A DNA stretch of 64,000 nt from Sphingomonas sp. MA1305 (GCF_016107325.1 NZ_RCVT01000004.1:205074-269073), one strand, 5' to 3'; positions 1-8,534 are shown, numbered from the stretch's first letter. Numbers and translations are program-made. Notes: a model not told the origin generated them from the letters alone.

Positions 1-453
1 GTCGATCTCGAGGAATTCCGCCGCATGGTGGCGGAAGACGAGTTCCTCGAATGGGCGCACGTCTTCGGTCACCGCTACGGCACCCCGCGCGGGCAGGTCG
101 AAGCGATGCTGGCGGCCGGCAAGGACGTGTTGTTCGACATCGACTGGCAGGGCGCACAGCAGCTGTTCCAGATCGCCGGCGGCGACGTGGTGCGCGTCTT
201 CATCTTCCCGCCGTCGATGGAGGAGCTGCGCTCGCGGCTGACCAACCGCAACACTGACAGCGCCGAGGTGATCGACGCGCGGATGGCGCGCGCGACCAAC
301 GAGGTCAGCCACTGGGACGGCTATGACTATGTGCTGGTCAACGACGACGTCGAACAGTGTTTCGACGGCGTGCGCACCATTTTGGCGGCGGAACGGCTGA
401 AGCGCTCGCGGCAGACCGGACTGATCGGCTTCATCCGCAAGCTGACGCGCTAG
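1..453 (+). CDS. gmk: Guanylate kinase (3' part, truncated by window edge)
   Basis: Guanylate kinase phosphorylates GMP (and dGMP) to GDP with ATP in the cytoplasm. The reading frame is open from base 1 and the remaining 150 residues match the GMP-binding and C-terminal parts of the family: an EEF..M...EFLEWA segment, the YGTP motif near residue 26 and a VLFDIDWQGAQQL strand. The N-terminal P-loop lies outside the window, so the true start is not visible. The gene converges on the ATP12 chaperone gene with about 26 bases between the stops. Confidence 0.95.
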   Translation, partial: VDLEEFRRMVAEDEFLEWAHVFGHRYGTPRGQVEAMLAAGKDVLFDIDWQGAQQLFQIAGGDVVRVFIFPPSMEELRSRLTNRNTDSAEVIDARMARATNEVSHWDGYDYVLVNDDVEQCFDGVRTILAAERLKRSRQTGLIGFIRKLTR

Positions 454-479
454 GCGGAGCGACTTGCGCCGCCCGGCGG

Positions 480-1166
480 TCAGGCGTCGAGCGCCGCGAG
501 AAAGCGCACCGCCGCGTCGAAGTCGTGTCGGCGGACGTCGCGGGCCTGTTCGGCGAGCGGGTCGCTGCCCCAATGTTCGGCCTGCCAATCCTCGTCGAGG
601 TTCGCCGCCGTCCACAGGGTTTCGGCGTCACCGGCACGCTCGGCGAGCGCGAGCGCCAGCACCAGCGAACCGGTGATCGTCACCACCGGCGACAGGCCGG
701 CAAGGTGGAAAGGATCGAGGGCCGCCACGGCGTCGCCGAGCCGGGCGAGCGTCGCCGCCGGCTGCGGCTGGTGGAGGATGCCGGCAGTGACCGTGAAGTG
801 GACGTCGTAGCGTCCCCGCGCCCAATCCAGCCAGGGATCCCAATTCGCCGCCTGACGCGCCGCAAGCGCCGGCGGTTCCGCGGCGCGATAGCAGAGCAGG
901 TCGCTTTCGCCATAAGCGGCCAGGCCGGTGGCGAAGGCGGCGGGGGCGGCGGCGATCCGATCGATCGCGGCATTGGCGAGGCCGGTCAGCGGCATGGCGC
1001 GCGGGTCGAGCGTCTCGCCGACGCTGCGCCATTCGTCCGCCACCGCCGTCGCTAGCGCCGCGGTCGGCAGCGCCAGCGGCACGCGACCCGGCGTGCGCAC
1101 CGGCCGACCGTCGAGGGCGATCCCGCCCGCGGCATCAACCGTGACGTCGGTCCAGAAGCGCTTCAC
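480..1166 (-). CDS. ATP12-family chaperone
   Basis: ATP12 proteins assist assembly of the F1 ATPase alpha subunit; in alphaproteobacteria the homologue is a soluble cytoplasmic protein. The 228 residues carry the family features: an N-terminal KRFW strand, LDGRPVRTP near residue 20, a central YRA segment and a WD.WLDWA helix region. I chose the GTG start at 1166 because it directly precedes KRFW and overlaps the stop of the upstream small membrane gene (GTGA), indicating translational coupling. A longer frame upstream exists but runs through that neighbour. It is the last gene of a three-gene operon with the HAD phosphatase. Confidence 0.85.
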   Translation of the reverse strand: MKRFWTDVTVDAAGGIALDGRPVRTPGRVPLALPTAALATAVADEWRSVGETLDPRAMPLTGLANAAIDRIAAAPAAFATGLAAYGESDLLCYRAAEPPALAARQAANWDPWLDWARGRYDVHFTVTAGILHQPQPAATLARLGDAVAALDPFHLAGLSPVVTITGSLVLALALAERAGDAETLWTAANLDEDWQAEHWGSDPLAEQARDVRRHDFDAAVRFLAALDA

Positions 1167-1381
1167 GGCTTGGGCGTCCGCCAGCGGTGCGCGAGGCTGG
1201 CCGGCACGATCACGATCATCGCCAAGGCCGACAGCACGATCGCGATGCCGAGGACTTTGATCGGCCATTCGTGGCTGCGCGCGGCGAGGATCATGCCGAG
1301 CACCGCGCCGGCGGTGCCGACCAGGCGGATGCCGACGAGCACCATCCAGCGCCGCATCGCGCGGGCATCGTCGGGCATCAT
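1163..1381 (-). CDS. Small two-helix membrane protein
   Basis: A 72-residue protein beginning with a double methionine. It has two predicted membrane helices: roughly residues 13-32 (LVGIRLVGTAGAVLGMILAA) and 42-62 (LGIAIVLSALAMIVIVPASL), followed by a short basic tail. The start overlaps the stop of the HAD phosphatase gene (ATGA) and its stop overlaps the GTG of the ATP12 gene, so the three genes are tightly coupled. I do not recognise a named family. The overlaps and clean hydropathy support it being real. Confidence 0.7.
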   Translation of the reverse strand: MMPDDARAMRRWMVLVGIRLVGTAGAVLGMILAARSHEWPIKVLGIAIVLSALAMIVIVPASLAHRWRTPKP

Positions 1382-2031
1382 GTCAGCAGCGCCGGCAGAG
1401 CGGCGACGCGATCGGCGACCACGTCTGCGCCGCCGTTCACCAGATCGCTTTGGTCGTGATAGCCCCAGGCAACGCCGATCGCGCGCGCGCCCGCCGCCTT
1501 CGCCATCACCATGTCGAAGCTGGTGTCGCCGATCATCGCCGTCTCGGCCGGAGTCGCCCCCGCCTCCGCCATGGCGGCGAGCAGCATCGACGGATCGGGC
1601 TTGGACGGGTGGCGATCCGCGGTCTGCAGGGTGACGAAACGGTCGGCGAGGCCATGGTGGGCGAGGATGTGCGCCAGCCCGCGGTCGGATTTGCCGGTGG
1701 CGACGCCGAGCAGCCAGCCGTCGGTTTGCAGTCGCTCGATTACCGCCGCGATTCCGTCGAACAGCGGCTCCTCCGCCATCGCGCCGCTGGTCCGCAAACG
1801 GAAGAAGGCGTCCTTGTAATCCGCCGCCATTCGCCGGTGCTTCTCGGTGGCTGCATCGGGCAGCAGCGCCTGCAACGCCTCGACGAGCGACAGGCCGACG
1901 ATGCGGCGGATCGCGGTGCGCGGCGGCGCCGGCAGCTCGGCGAGCAGGAATGCCTCCTCCATCGCACGGCAGATATTGGCCTGGCTGTCGACGAGGGTCC
2001 CGTCGCAGTCGAATACGGCAAGGCGGGTCAT
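1378..2031 (-). CDS. HAD-superfamily phosphatase (phosphoglycolate phosphatase-like)
   Basis: A 217-residue haloacid-dehalogenase hydrolase. Motif I is DCDGTLVDS near residue 8 (nucleophile Asp8, acid Asp10), motif II is the T in VATGKS, and motif IV is GDTSFDM near residue 168. A helical cap lies between motifs I and II, as in subfamily IA enzymes such as Gph and PpaX. The exact substrate cannot be read from the sequence; phosphoglycolate or another small phosphomonoester is likely. It is first in an operon with a small membrane protein and the ATP12 chaperone and is divergent from the TadE-like genes. Confidence 0.85.
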   Translation of the reverse strand: MTRLAVFDCDGTLVDSQANICRAMEEAFLLAELPAPPRTAIRRIVGLSLVEALQALLPDAATEKHRRMAADYKDAFFRLRTSGAMAEEPLFDGIAAVIERLQTDGWLLGVATGKSDRGLAHILAHHGLADRFVTLQTADRHPSKPDPSMLLAAMAEAGATPAETAMIGDTSFDMVMAKAAGARAIGVAWGYHDQSDLVNGGADVVADRVAALPALLT

Positions 2032-2186
2032 CGCGCGGGGAAGGGAGCCTGGAACATCGCTTCCGTTGGTAGCGCCGCCGGGGCCGCAAGAGAAGCGCCA
2101 CCGTGACCAGCCAACGGCCGCTTTACGACCTCTTAATCTGACTAAGGTATTTCAAGTGCATGATCTTGGGTTCGCGATGGACATAT

Positions 2187-2765
2187 ATGGCCCAGTCGCT
2201 CGCGCGGCATGGCACGGCACGCCGGGGCCTGGCGCGCATTCGCGAGGATCGTCGCGGCGTCTCGCTGCTCGAATTCGCCCTGGTCGCGGCGCCGTTCATC
2301 GCGCTGATGCTCGCGGCCTTGCAGACCAGCCTGCTCTATTTCGCGCAGGAAGGCCTGGAGACCGCCGTCGAAGCGACCGCGCGTAGCGTCACCACGGGGC
2401 AAGCGCAGGCGGCCGACGCGACCGCGACATCAATGACTTCCGCCCAACTCGCCAGCCGGTTCCGCACCCAGGCCTGCGCGCGCCTGCCCGCCTATCTCAG
2501 CTGTTCGCGGCTGTTCGTCGAGGTCAAGAGTGCGACGAATTGGAGTGCGATGACCACCGATCTGCCCGACCTGACCAAGGATTCGTCGGGCAATCTGAAG
2601 ACGCCGATGAGCTACAGCCTCGGCAGCCAGGGTTCGGTGGTGATGGTCCGCCTGCTCTATATGTGGCCGCTGCAGACTGGGCCGCTCGGCCTCGATTTCT
2701 CGGACCAGGGCCGCAACACGCGGCTGATCATGGCGACGTCGGTCGCCAAGACGGAGAATTATTGA
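2187..2765 (+). CDS. TadE-like pseudopilin
   Basis: A 192-residue protein with the TadE signature near the N-terminus: a short basic region, then DRRGVSLLEFALVAAPF running into a hydrophobic helix. The conserved Glu follows the processing region as in type IVb pseudopilins cleaved by prepilin peptidase. TadE-like proteins are minor pilin components of Tad (Flp) pili. An in-frame ATG at 2160 would add nine residues; neither start has a good ribosome site. Its stop overlaps the next start by one base (TGATG). The Tad secretion ATPase, secretin and major pilin are not in this window. Confidence 0.8.
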   Translation: MAQSLARHGTARRGLARIREDRRGVSLLEFALVAAPFIALMLAALQTSLLYFAQEGLETAVEATARSVTTGQAQAADATATSMTSAQLASRFRTQACARLPAYLSCSRLFVEVKSATNWSAMTTDLPDLTKDSSGNLKTPMSYSLGSQGSVVMVRLLYMWPLQTGPLGLDFSDQGRNTRLIMATSVAKTENY

Positions 2766-3310
2766 TGCTGCGCGGTCTCGTCCGGCCCGGTCTGGCCGAG
2801 GACCGGCGCGGCACCGCGCTGGTGGAGTTCGCGGCGGTCGCGCCGGTGCTGATCGTGCTGTGGCTCGGCAGCCTGCAGATCGAGGACGGCATCGCCTGCA
2901 ATCGCAAGGTGACGGTGGCGACCCGCGCGATCGCCGATCTGATCGCGCAGAACGTCTCCGGCACGACCACCAAGGGCGAGATCGACAGCAACCTCAATGC
3001 GACGACGATGGTGCTGGCGCCATACGATGCCAGCCGCGCGACGATCCGGGTGACGCAAGTCTACACCGACGCGTTGCTCCGCACCAAAGTGGTGTGGAGC
3101 CGCAGCCTGAATGGCGCTGCGCTCAATGCCAACGATACCGCGGTGATCCCGGTCGGCCTGCGCGTCCAGAACAGCTACATGCTGTTTGCCGAAGTGACGT
3201 ACAACTACAAGCCGCCGATGAACTTCGGGTTCATCGGGCCGATGAAGTTGGGCGACAATCTGTTCATGCTGCCGCGCAATTCCAACAAAATCGACTGCAC
3301 GGATTGCTGA
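2765..3310 (+). CDS. TadE-like pseudopilin, second copy
   Basis: A 181-residue protein with the same architecture as its neighbour: short basic start, DRRGTALVEFAAVAPV processing region, then a membrane helix and an extracytoplasmic domain with a Cys pair at the very end (DCTDC). Family knowledge places it as a minor pilin or TadF-type subunit of a Tad pilus. The one-base stop/start overlap with the preceding gene and a short gap to the TadG-like gene indicate one operon. Sequence identity to the first copy is limited to the signal region, so this is an old duplication or two distinct subunits. Confidence 0.8.
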   Translation: MLRGLVRPGLAEDRRGTALVEFAAVAPVLIVLWLGSLQIEDGIACNRKVTVATRAIADLIAQNVSGTTTKGEIDSNLNATTMVLAPYDASRATIRVTQVYTDALLRTKVVWSRSLNGAALNANDTAVIPVGLRVQNSYMLFAEVTYNYKPPMNFGFIGPMKLGDNLFMLPRNSNKIDCTDC

Positions 3311-3324
3311 GGGTCCGAACGACG

Positions 3325-4650
3325 ATGGTTTCCTTGATCGCCCTGCTCCGTCGCCTGCGTGCCAACCGGCGTGGCGGCGTTTTCATGATCTTCGGCTTTG
3401 GCTTGCTGCCGCTGTCGTTCGCCGTCGGAATGGGCATCGACTATGCGCGGGCGATGAAGACGCAGACCAAGCTGAACGCCATTGCCGATGCCGCAGCCCT
3501 GGTCGCGGTCAGCAAGCAGGTGATGACCATCGATGACACCACGGCCGCGCTCTTGGCGACGCAGATGTTCAACACGCAGGCGCAGGCGCTGATCGACGCC
3601 AACCAGGCGCGGATCACGAGCCTCACGGTCACCGCGCCGAAGGACAGCACCGGGCGGCGCGTCGCGACGGTGGTTTATACCGCCCAATCACCCAATAATT
3701 TCGCCCGACTGCTGGGCATGGCGAACCTCAACATTGGGGGCCGGTCGACCACGACCAACGCGACCGCGCCGGACATCGATTTCTACATGTTGCTCGACGT
3801 TTCCGGGTCGATGGCGCTGCCGACGACCTCCGCCGGCCTGACTATCGTCGCCAACAGCAACAGCAGCAAATGCCAGTTCGCCTGCCATTCGACCAATGAC
3901 CTCAAGGGCACCGCCAAGGACGGGACGACCAAGGATCTGTACGGCGTCGCCAAAAGCTATGGCCTGACGCTGCGCATCGACGAAGAGGGGACCGCCGTTT
4001 CCAAGCTAACCTCCGACGCACAGAGCACGTCCAGCAAGAACGGTGCGCAATATCGCATGGCGATCGCCACATTCCGCGGCGCGGGTGGCTTTTCCAAACT
4101 GTACGCCATCGACGATCCGAACGGACTGGCCGGCGCGTCGACCAAGACGACCAACCTGACGCCATCGAACTTCTATAAAAATGGTTGCCCGACCAGCGCC
4201 TGCGCGTCGACGGAGGTCGGCTACAACGACCGGGACACCGGCAGTTCGGACGCGTTCACGCAGATCAACGCCTGGATGCCGAACCCCGGCGACGGCATCA
4301 CCACCAACGCCAAGCCGCAGGCGATCATGTTCGTCATCACCGACGGCATGCGCGACGAGACGCGGTCGAACGGCCGGCCTGAGATCGCCTTCGACACGAC
4401 GAAGTGCGACACGATCAAGGCGCGGAACATCCGCATCGCGGTGCTCTACACCGAATATCTGGCGCAATCGCTGGACAACGACAGCTGGTCGCAGAGCAAC
4501 GTCAAACCGTATCTGTATCAGGTCGAGCCGGCGCTGCAGGCCTGCGCGTCGCCCGGCCTATACACCAAGGTGACCTCGGACCAGGACATCTACACCGCGC
4601 TCGACGCGCTGTTCCAGAGCGCCGTCGCCACCGCCCGCATCACCCGCTGA
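3325..4650 (+). CDS. TadG-like protein with von Willebrand A domain
   Basis: A 441-residue protein of the Tad pilus locus type. The N-terminus (about residues 5-40) is the TadG/TadE-like anchor: RRLRANRRGG, then a hydrophobic helix ending in VGMGIDYARA. A von Willebrand factor A domain begins near residue 150, with an intact metal-ion site motif DVSGSM at 158 and an FVITDG strand near 337-341. TadG-like proteins are thought to be surface components that anchor Flp pili. The gene is third in an operon with two TadE-like genes. Its last 11 bases overlap the 3' end of the convergent PaiB-like gene. Confidence 0.85.
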   Translation: MVSLIALLRRLRANRRGGVFMIFGFGLLPLSFAVGMGIDYARAMKTQTKLNAIADAAALVAVSKQVMTIDDTTAALLATQMFNTQAQALIDANQARITSLTVTAPKDSTGRRVATVVYTAQSPNNFARLLGMANLNIGGRSTTTNATAPDIDFYMLLDVSGSMALPTTSAGLTIVANSNSSKCQFACHSTNDLKGTAKDGTTKDLYGVAKSYGLTLRIDEEGTAVSKLTSDAQSTSSKNGAQYRMAIATFRGAGGFSKLYAIDDPNGLAGASTKTTNLTPSNFYKNGCPTSACASTEVGYNDRDTGSSDAFTQINAWMPNPGDGITTNAKPQAIMFVITDGMRDETRSNGRPEIAFDTTKCDTIKARNIRIAVLYTEYLAQSLDNDSWSQSNVKPYLYQVEPALQACASPGLYTKVTSDQDIYTALDALFQSAVATARITR

Positions 4651-5242
4651 TCGGCGCACCGGCGGCGACGGCCTGCGCCATAAGCGAGCTGCCGCCACGC
4701 GTCAGCCCGGCGACCACACCGGCGCGATCCGCCGCCGTCTTGTTCTGGCTGAGCTTGAGGGTGGCTGAGAGGATCGGTTTGTCGATGGCGAAGCCACGGA
4801 TACCCGCCAGCAGCTTGGCAAAGGCGTGCTGGTCCATCTTGGTGCGTGACCACGGCCGGTCCGCTGGCTCGTGCAACAGGGCGAGGCGGTCGAGCTGTTC
4901 GACGGTGTCATCGTCGCTGATCGCGGTGGCGGTGCCGCGCATTTCGACGGCGACGTAGTTCCAGGTCGGCACCTGATTGTCGGGCCGTTCGTACCAACTG
5001 GGGCTGATATAGCCGTGTACGCCAAGTACGGCGACGACCAGATCGGCTCCGTCGCAATGATCCGCGGCGGGATTGCCGCGCGCGACATGAAAGCGCACGC
5101 TCCCACCGTGCCGGGTGATCGGGGCGTGCACGATCAACGGCCCCCCGGGGGCGGGAACGACGATGTGCGCCAGACCGATCGACTCCGCCATCGCCAAGAG
5201 GTCGGCGTCGGGCTCCGGCCTGAATGCCGGATGCGGATGCAT
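4640..5242 (-). CDS. FMN-binding negative regulator, PaiB family
   Basis: A 200-residue protein of the PaiB family, a split-barrel flavin-binding fold; the Bacillus founder represses sporulation and protease genes, but a DNA-binding role is unproven in most relatives. Visible family features include the N-terminal HP.F......L, a central GYISPSWY, the VPTWNYVAVE segment and the C-terminal KLSQNK.AADR motif. The ATG at 5242 overlaps the stop of the pseudouridine synthase gene by one base, placing it last in a crcB - rlu - paiB-like operon. Confidence 0.85.
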   Translation of the reverse strand: MHPHPAFRPEPDADLLAMAESIGLAHIVVPAPGGPLIVHAPITRHGGSVRFHVARGNPAADHCDGADLVVAVLGVHGYISPSWYERPDNQVPTWNYVAVEMRGTATAISDDDTVEQLDRLALLHEPADRPWSRTKMDQHAFAKLLAGIRGFAIDKPILSATLKLSQNKTAADRAGVVAGLTRGGSSLMAQAVAAGAPISG

Positions 5243-6339
5243 CAGTCGCGACCGCCGCGGCGGCGGCGCTCGCCGCGATGTTCCTTGCGCATCGACTTGG
5301 CGTGCGCCTTCGCGCGTTGCTTCAGCACCGACTTGGGCGGCGGACCCTTCTTCGCCTCCTCGAGCGGCAGCGCGTCGCCCTGCGCCTCCTCGAAGCCGAG
5401 GCTGGCGAGGCTTTCGGCGAAATGGTGCGGCAGCGCGGCGGTGGCGTCGATCGCGCCGCCGTCGGGATGGTCGACGCGGATGCGCCGTGCGTGCAGGTGC
5501 ATCTTGCGGCTGATCCCGCCGGTCAGGAAGGCGGCGGGACCGCCATATTTGCCGTCGCCGACGATCGGATGGCCGATCGCGGCCATGTGGACGCGCAGCT
5601 GGTGGGTGCGGCCGGTGAACGGCTGCAGCTCGACCCAGCAGGCGCGGTTGCCGGCGCGCTCGATCACGCGGTAGCGCGACCGCGACGGCAGGCCGTTCTC
5701 CTCGTCGACATGCATCTTCTCGCCGCCGGTGCCGGGCTGCTTGGCGATCGGCAGGTCGACCATGCCGTCGTCGATCGACGGCACGCCGACCACCAAGGCC
5801 CAATAGACTTTCCGCGCCGTCCGGCTGGAGAAGGCCTTGGCGAAGAAGGCGGCGGCGCGGCTGGTCCGCGCGACGAGCAGCGCGCCGCTGGTGTCCTTGT
5901 CGAGGCGGTGGACCAGCTTGGGCCGTCCCTCGCTTTCGAACTGCAGCGCGTCGAGCAGCGCGTCGACATGCTCGTGCGTCTTGGTGCCGCCCTGCGTTGC
6001 CAGGCCAGGCGGCTTGTTGAGCACGATCGCCGACGGGTCGCGGTGGATCACCATCTCGCGAGCAAAGGCGATCTGATCCTCGGTCAGCGGCGTGCGCGGC
6101 TTCTGCGGGCGCGGCGCGTCGGTGGCGGCGGGTTCGGCCGGTGGCACGCGCAGCACCTGGCCGGCGGCGATCCGGTCGCCGGGCGCGGCGCGGGCGCCGT
6201 CGACCCGCAACTGGCCGGTGCGCGCCCATTTGGCGACGGTGGTGAAGCTGGTGTCGGGCAGGTGCCGCTTGAACCAGCGGTCGAGGCGGATGCCGTCGTC
6301 GTCGAGGCCGACGGTGAACTGGCGGACGGCGTCGCTCAT
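5242..6339 (-). CDS. RluC/RluD-family pseudouridine synthase
   Basis: A 365-residue enzyme that isomerises uridines in ribosomal RNA. An S4-like RNA-binding domain lies at about residues 8-70 (IRLDRWFKRHLP). The catalytic domain contains the HRLDKDTSG motif with the catalytic Asp near residue 148, plus the GRTHQLRVHMA motif. The C-terminus is a long lysine/arginine-rich tail (roughly the last 35 residues) that probably contacts RNA. RluC is the likeliest match, but RluD-like specificity cannot be excluded. The start overlaps the crcB stop by four bases. Confidence 0.88.
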   Translation of the reverse strand: MSDAVRQFTVGLDDDGIRLDRWFKRHLPDTSFTTVAKWARTGQLRVDGARAAPGDRIAAGQVLRVPPAEPAATDAPRPQKPRTPLTEDQIAFAREMVIHRDPSAIVLNKPPGLATQGGTKTHEHVDALLDALQFESEGRPKLVHRLDKDTSGALLVARTSRAAAFFAKAFSSRTARKVYWALVVGVPSIDDGMVDLPIAKQPGTGGEKMHVDEENGLPSRSRYRVIERAGNRACWVELQPFTGRTHQLRVHMAAIGHPIVGDGKYGGPAAFLTGGISRKMHLHARRIRVDHPDGGAIDATAALPHHFAESLASLGFEEAQGDALPLEEAKKGPPPKSVLKQRAKAHAKSMRKEHRGERRRRGGRD

Positions 6340-6713
6340 GCGGTGATCCCCCTGGCGAGTGCGAGACCGGCGGCGAGCGCGAGCAGCGATCCGGCGACGG
6401 AGACGAGAATATAGGCCCAGGCGACCGGCGCCGCGCCGCGCTCGAACAGGGTCACCGCGTCGAGCGAGAAGGAGGAGAAGGTGGTGAAGCCGCCGAGCAC
6501 GCCGACGCCGAGCAGCAGCCGCCAGGTCTCGCCGCCCTGTCCCAGCCGCGCGAGGGTGCCGACGAGCAGCCCCATCAGCAACCCGCCGATCAGGTTCACC
6601 GTAAGCGTGCCGTAGGGAAAGGCGGGACCGAGCAGCGCGAGCATCGCGCGGCCGACCAGATGGCGTGCCCCGCTGCCCAGCGCACCGCCGATCATGACGA
6701 GGACGAGTGGCAT
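6336..6713 (-). CDS. crcB: Fluoride channel CrcB/Fluc
   Basis: A 125-residue integral membrane protein with four predicted helices, the usual size for single-domain Fluc channels that export fluoride as dual-topology dimers. Diagnostic motifs are GGALGSGARH at the N-terminus, NLIGGLLMG in helix 2 and GGFTTFSSFS in helix 3. I see no recognisable fluoride riboswitch in the short upstream gap. It is the first gene of the operon with the pseudouridine synthase and PaiB-like genes. Confidence 0.93.
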   Translation of the reverse strand: MPLVLVMIGGALGSGARHLVGRAMLALLGPAFPYGTLTVNLIGGLLMGLLVGTLARLGQGGETWRLLLGVGVLGGFTTFSSFSLDAVTLFERGAAPVAWAYILVSVAGSLLALAAGLALARGITA

Positions 6714-6765
6714 AATCGCACCGCCCTAGAGGCAAATGCGCCGGAAGGGAAATGCCGGCGGCGGC

Positions 6766-7488
6766 TCAGCGCACCAGGAGGTCGACGTCGGTGCCGCCGC
6801 CGGGGCGCGGGGTGGCGTAGACGACATAAGCGTCGTTGCCGCGGGTGCCGCCGAGCACGTGGCGGTCGCCGTCCGCCTGATGCTCCGCCGAATAGCCGGC
6901 GCGGGTGACCCGGGCATGGTACCAGTCGAGGATGCGACCGACCGGCGCGCTGCTGGCGAAGCTGACCGCGCGCAGGCCGCAGGCGTCGTTGCCGGCCGCA
7001 TCCGTCACCCGCGCGTCGGGGTAGAGCGGCACCGCGGCGGGCAGGCGGTTGGCCCAGCCGGCGGAATAGCTGACGTTGGCAGCGCAGTCGGCCGAGCCGG
7101 GCGACTGGCGCCGGGCGAGTTCGCCGAGGGTCAGCGCGCCGTCCGCCTTGCGGCATTGCGGGCAATCGCCCTGCGCCGCCGGCGTCGGCTTGAGGTCGGC
7201 GGGCGAGACGCCGTCGGGCCGGGTGCCGAGGTCGGCGGGCGGGATCGCGCCGGGGTCGGGGCGGCTGGGCGGGCGGACGACGTTGGTGTTGGCCGATTGG
7301 GTGAGGGCGGGATCGACCATGATCTGGTCGCGGAGCGCGGCGGTGAGCGCCGGGTCGCGCTGGTTGGCGGGCCGGGCGCCTTCGGTCAGTTCGCGGTCGA
7401 GGCTGTCGAGATCCTGTTGCGCGGACGGTGCCTTGCCACAGGCGGCGAGCAGCAGAGCGACGGCGAGCAGGGCGCGGGAAGCGGACAC
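6766..7488 (-). CDS. Predicted lipoprotein of unknown function
   Basis: A 240-residue protein with a lipoprotein signal: a hydrophobic run, then the lipobox LLAAC with the lipidated Cys near residue 17. The mature part has a proline-rich linker (about residues 65-105), a CPQC pair near 110 and a C-terminal globular domain with conserved-looking DWYHARV and aromatic residues. It is probably attached to the inner or outer membrane on the periplasmic side. I do not recognise a functional family. It stands alone between the crcB operon and a divergent small membrane protein. Confidence 0.75.
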   Translation of the reverse strand: MSASRALLAVALLLAACGKAPSAQQDLDSLDRELTEGARPANQRDPALTAALRDQIMVDPALTQSANTNVVRPPSRPDPGAIPPADLGTRPDGVSPADLKPTPAAQGDCPQCRKADGALTLGELARRQSPGSADCAANVSYSAGWANRLPAAVPLYPDARVTDAAGNDACGLRAVSFASSAPVGRILDWYHARVTRAGYSAEHQADGDRHVLGGTRGNDAYVVYATPRPGGGTDVDLLVR

Positions 7489-7614
7489 CGGGGATATCTG
7501 GCACGACCGCCGCTAAGGAACCACCGACAGGCGTGGTTAACGGTCCGGCACCGTCGCCCCGACGCAGCGGCGGCGATGCTTGTGCCGGGGCGCAGCATTG
7601 CCCATGTCAGGGCG

Positions 7615-7836
7615 ATGCTGAACATCCTTTCCGTGCTGATCGGCCTGGTCACGCTGGCGCTGGGCCTGGTCGCGTTCGTGCCGCTGCTCGGCTGGCTCAA
7701 CTGGCTGGTCATTCCGATCGGCATCGTCGGGGCCGCGGTCGGCGCCCTGTCCGCGTCGAACGGCGGGCGCAACCTCAACCTGCTGCTGATCGTCGTCTTC
7801 GCCCTGCGGCTGATGCTGGGCGGCGGGATCTTCTGA
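7615..7836 (+). CDS. Small hydrophobic membrane protein
   Basis: A 73-residue protein that is almost entirely hydrophobic. Three helices can be drawn, at about residues 3-24, 26-45 and 54-70, joined by a short SASNGGRN loop. I chose the ATG at 7615; an in-frame ATG at 7576 would add 13 polar residues. The gene converges on a glycine-zipper protein gene, with a strong hairpin between the two stops. The function is unknown. Confidence 0.6.
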   Translation: MLNILSVLIGLVTLALGLVAFVPLLGWLNWLVIPIGIVGAAVGALSASNGGRNLNLLLIVVFALRLMLGGGIF

Positions 7837-7846
7837 ACCCGCGACA

Positions 7847-7872
7847 CGGAGCCCGGCGTGTGCCGGGCTCCG
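7847..7872. terminator. Hairpin between convergent genes
   Basis: Perfect 11-bp inverted repeat (arms 7847-7857 and 7862-7872) with a four-base GTGT loop. It lies between the stop of the small membrane protein gene and the stop of the convergent glycine-zipper gene. There is no long T run on either side, so a bidirectional terminator is an inference from position and stem strength. Confidence 0.6.
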
Positions 7873-7888
7873 TCCCCGTGACGAACTT

Positions 7889-8479
7889 TTAGCGGCAGAC
7901 GACCTGGCCGCGGTCGACCGACTGGCCGAGCAGGGCCCCGCCGGCGCCGCCGACCAAGGTGCCGAGCAGGCGCGAGCCGCCGCCGGCGATGACGTTGCCG
8001 AGCGCACCGCCCGCCAGGCCGCCGACGATCAGGCCGGTGGTGCCGTCCGAACGGCGGCAGTAATACCGCCCGTTGGTGCCGCGATAGATGCGGTCGTTGC
8101 GGGTCAGCCGGCGCGGCTGATAATAGCGGCCGTCGCGATAATAACGGTCGGCGTAATAGGCGCGCTGGCCCGGCGGCAGCCGGTTATAGTCATAGTTGCG
8201 ATAGGCGCGCCAATCGTCGCGGCGGTCCTGGCGGATGTCGCGCAGATCCTCGCGCCGGTCCTGGCGGGCATCGCGAACCTGGTCGCGATATTCGCGGCGG
8301 GCGTCGCGGACGTCGCGCGGCGAATCGGCGTCGCGCAAGTCGCGGCGATAGTCGCGCTGCGCGTCGCGCACTTCCTTGCGATATTCGCGGTTCGCGCCGT
8401 ACGGCGTGTCCTGCGCGGCGACCGGCATCGCGGCCAGAGTGGTGGCGGCCATCGCCACCGACAGAAACAGTTTACGCAT
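7889..8479 (-). CDS. Secreted glycine-zipper protein with Arg/Asp-rich repeats
   Basis: A 196-residue exported protein. The signal peptide spans about residues 1-22 (MRKLFLSVAMA... ending VAAQ). A long charged region (about 30-95) repeats Arg-Asp-rich units such as DARRE, DLRD and QDRR, probably helical. An aromatic Tyr/Arg stretch (about 100-140) and a C-terminal glycine zipper (GLIVGGLAGGALG and GTLVGGAGGALLG) follow; such zippers insert into or lie under membranes. Start 8479 is chosen because it opens the signal peptide. The C-terminal 60 residues match the smaller protein at 9169-9483, so the two are paralogues. Confidence 0.78.
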   Translation of the reverse strand: MRKLFLSVAMAATTLAAMPVAAQDTPYGANREYRKEVRDAQRDYRRDLRDADSPRDVRDARREYRDQVRDARQDRREDLRDIRQDRRDDWRAYRNYDYNRLPPGQRAYYADRYYRDGRYYQPRRLTRNDRIYRGTNGRYYCRRSDGTTGLIVGGLAGGALGNVIAGGGSRLLGTLVGGAGGALLGQSVDRGQVVCR

Positions 8480-8534
8480 CACACTCTCCCGTGTTGATCG
8501 ATGCAAAGACAACGGCTTGGCCAAGGCGCGGTTG

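Noticed and set aside
6714..6765. Fluoride riboswitch before crcB
   Set aside because: The gap to the next gene is short and I could not draw the conserved pseudoknot.
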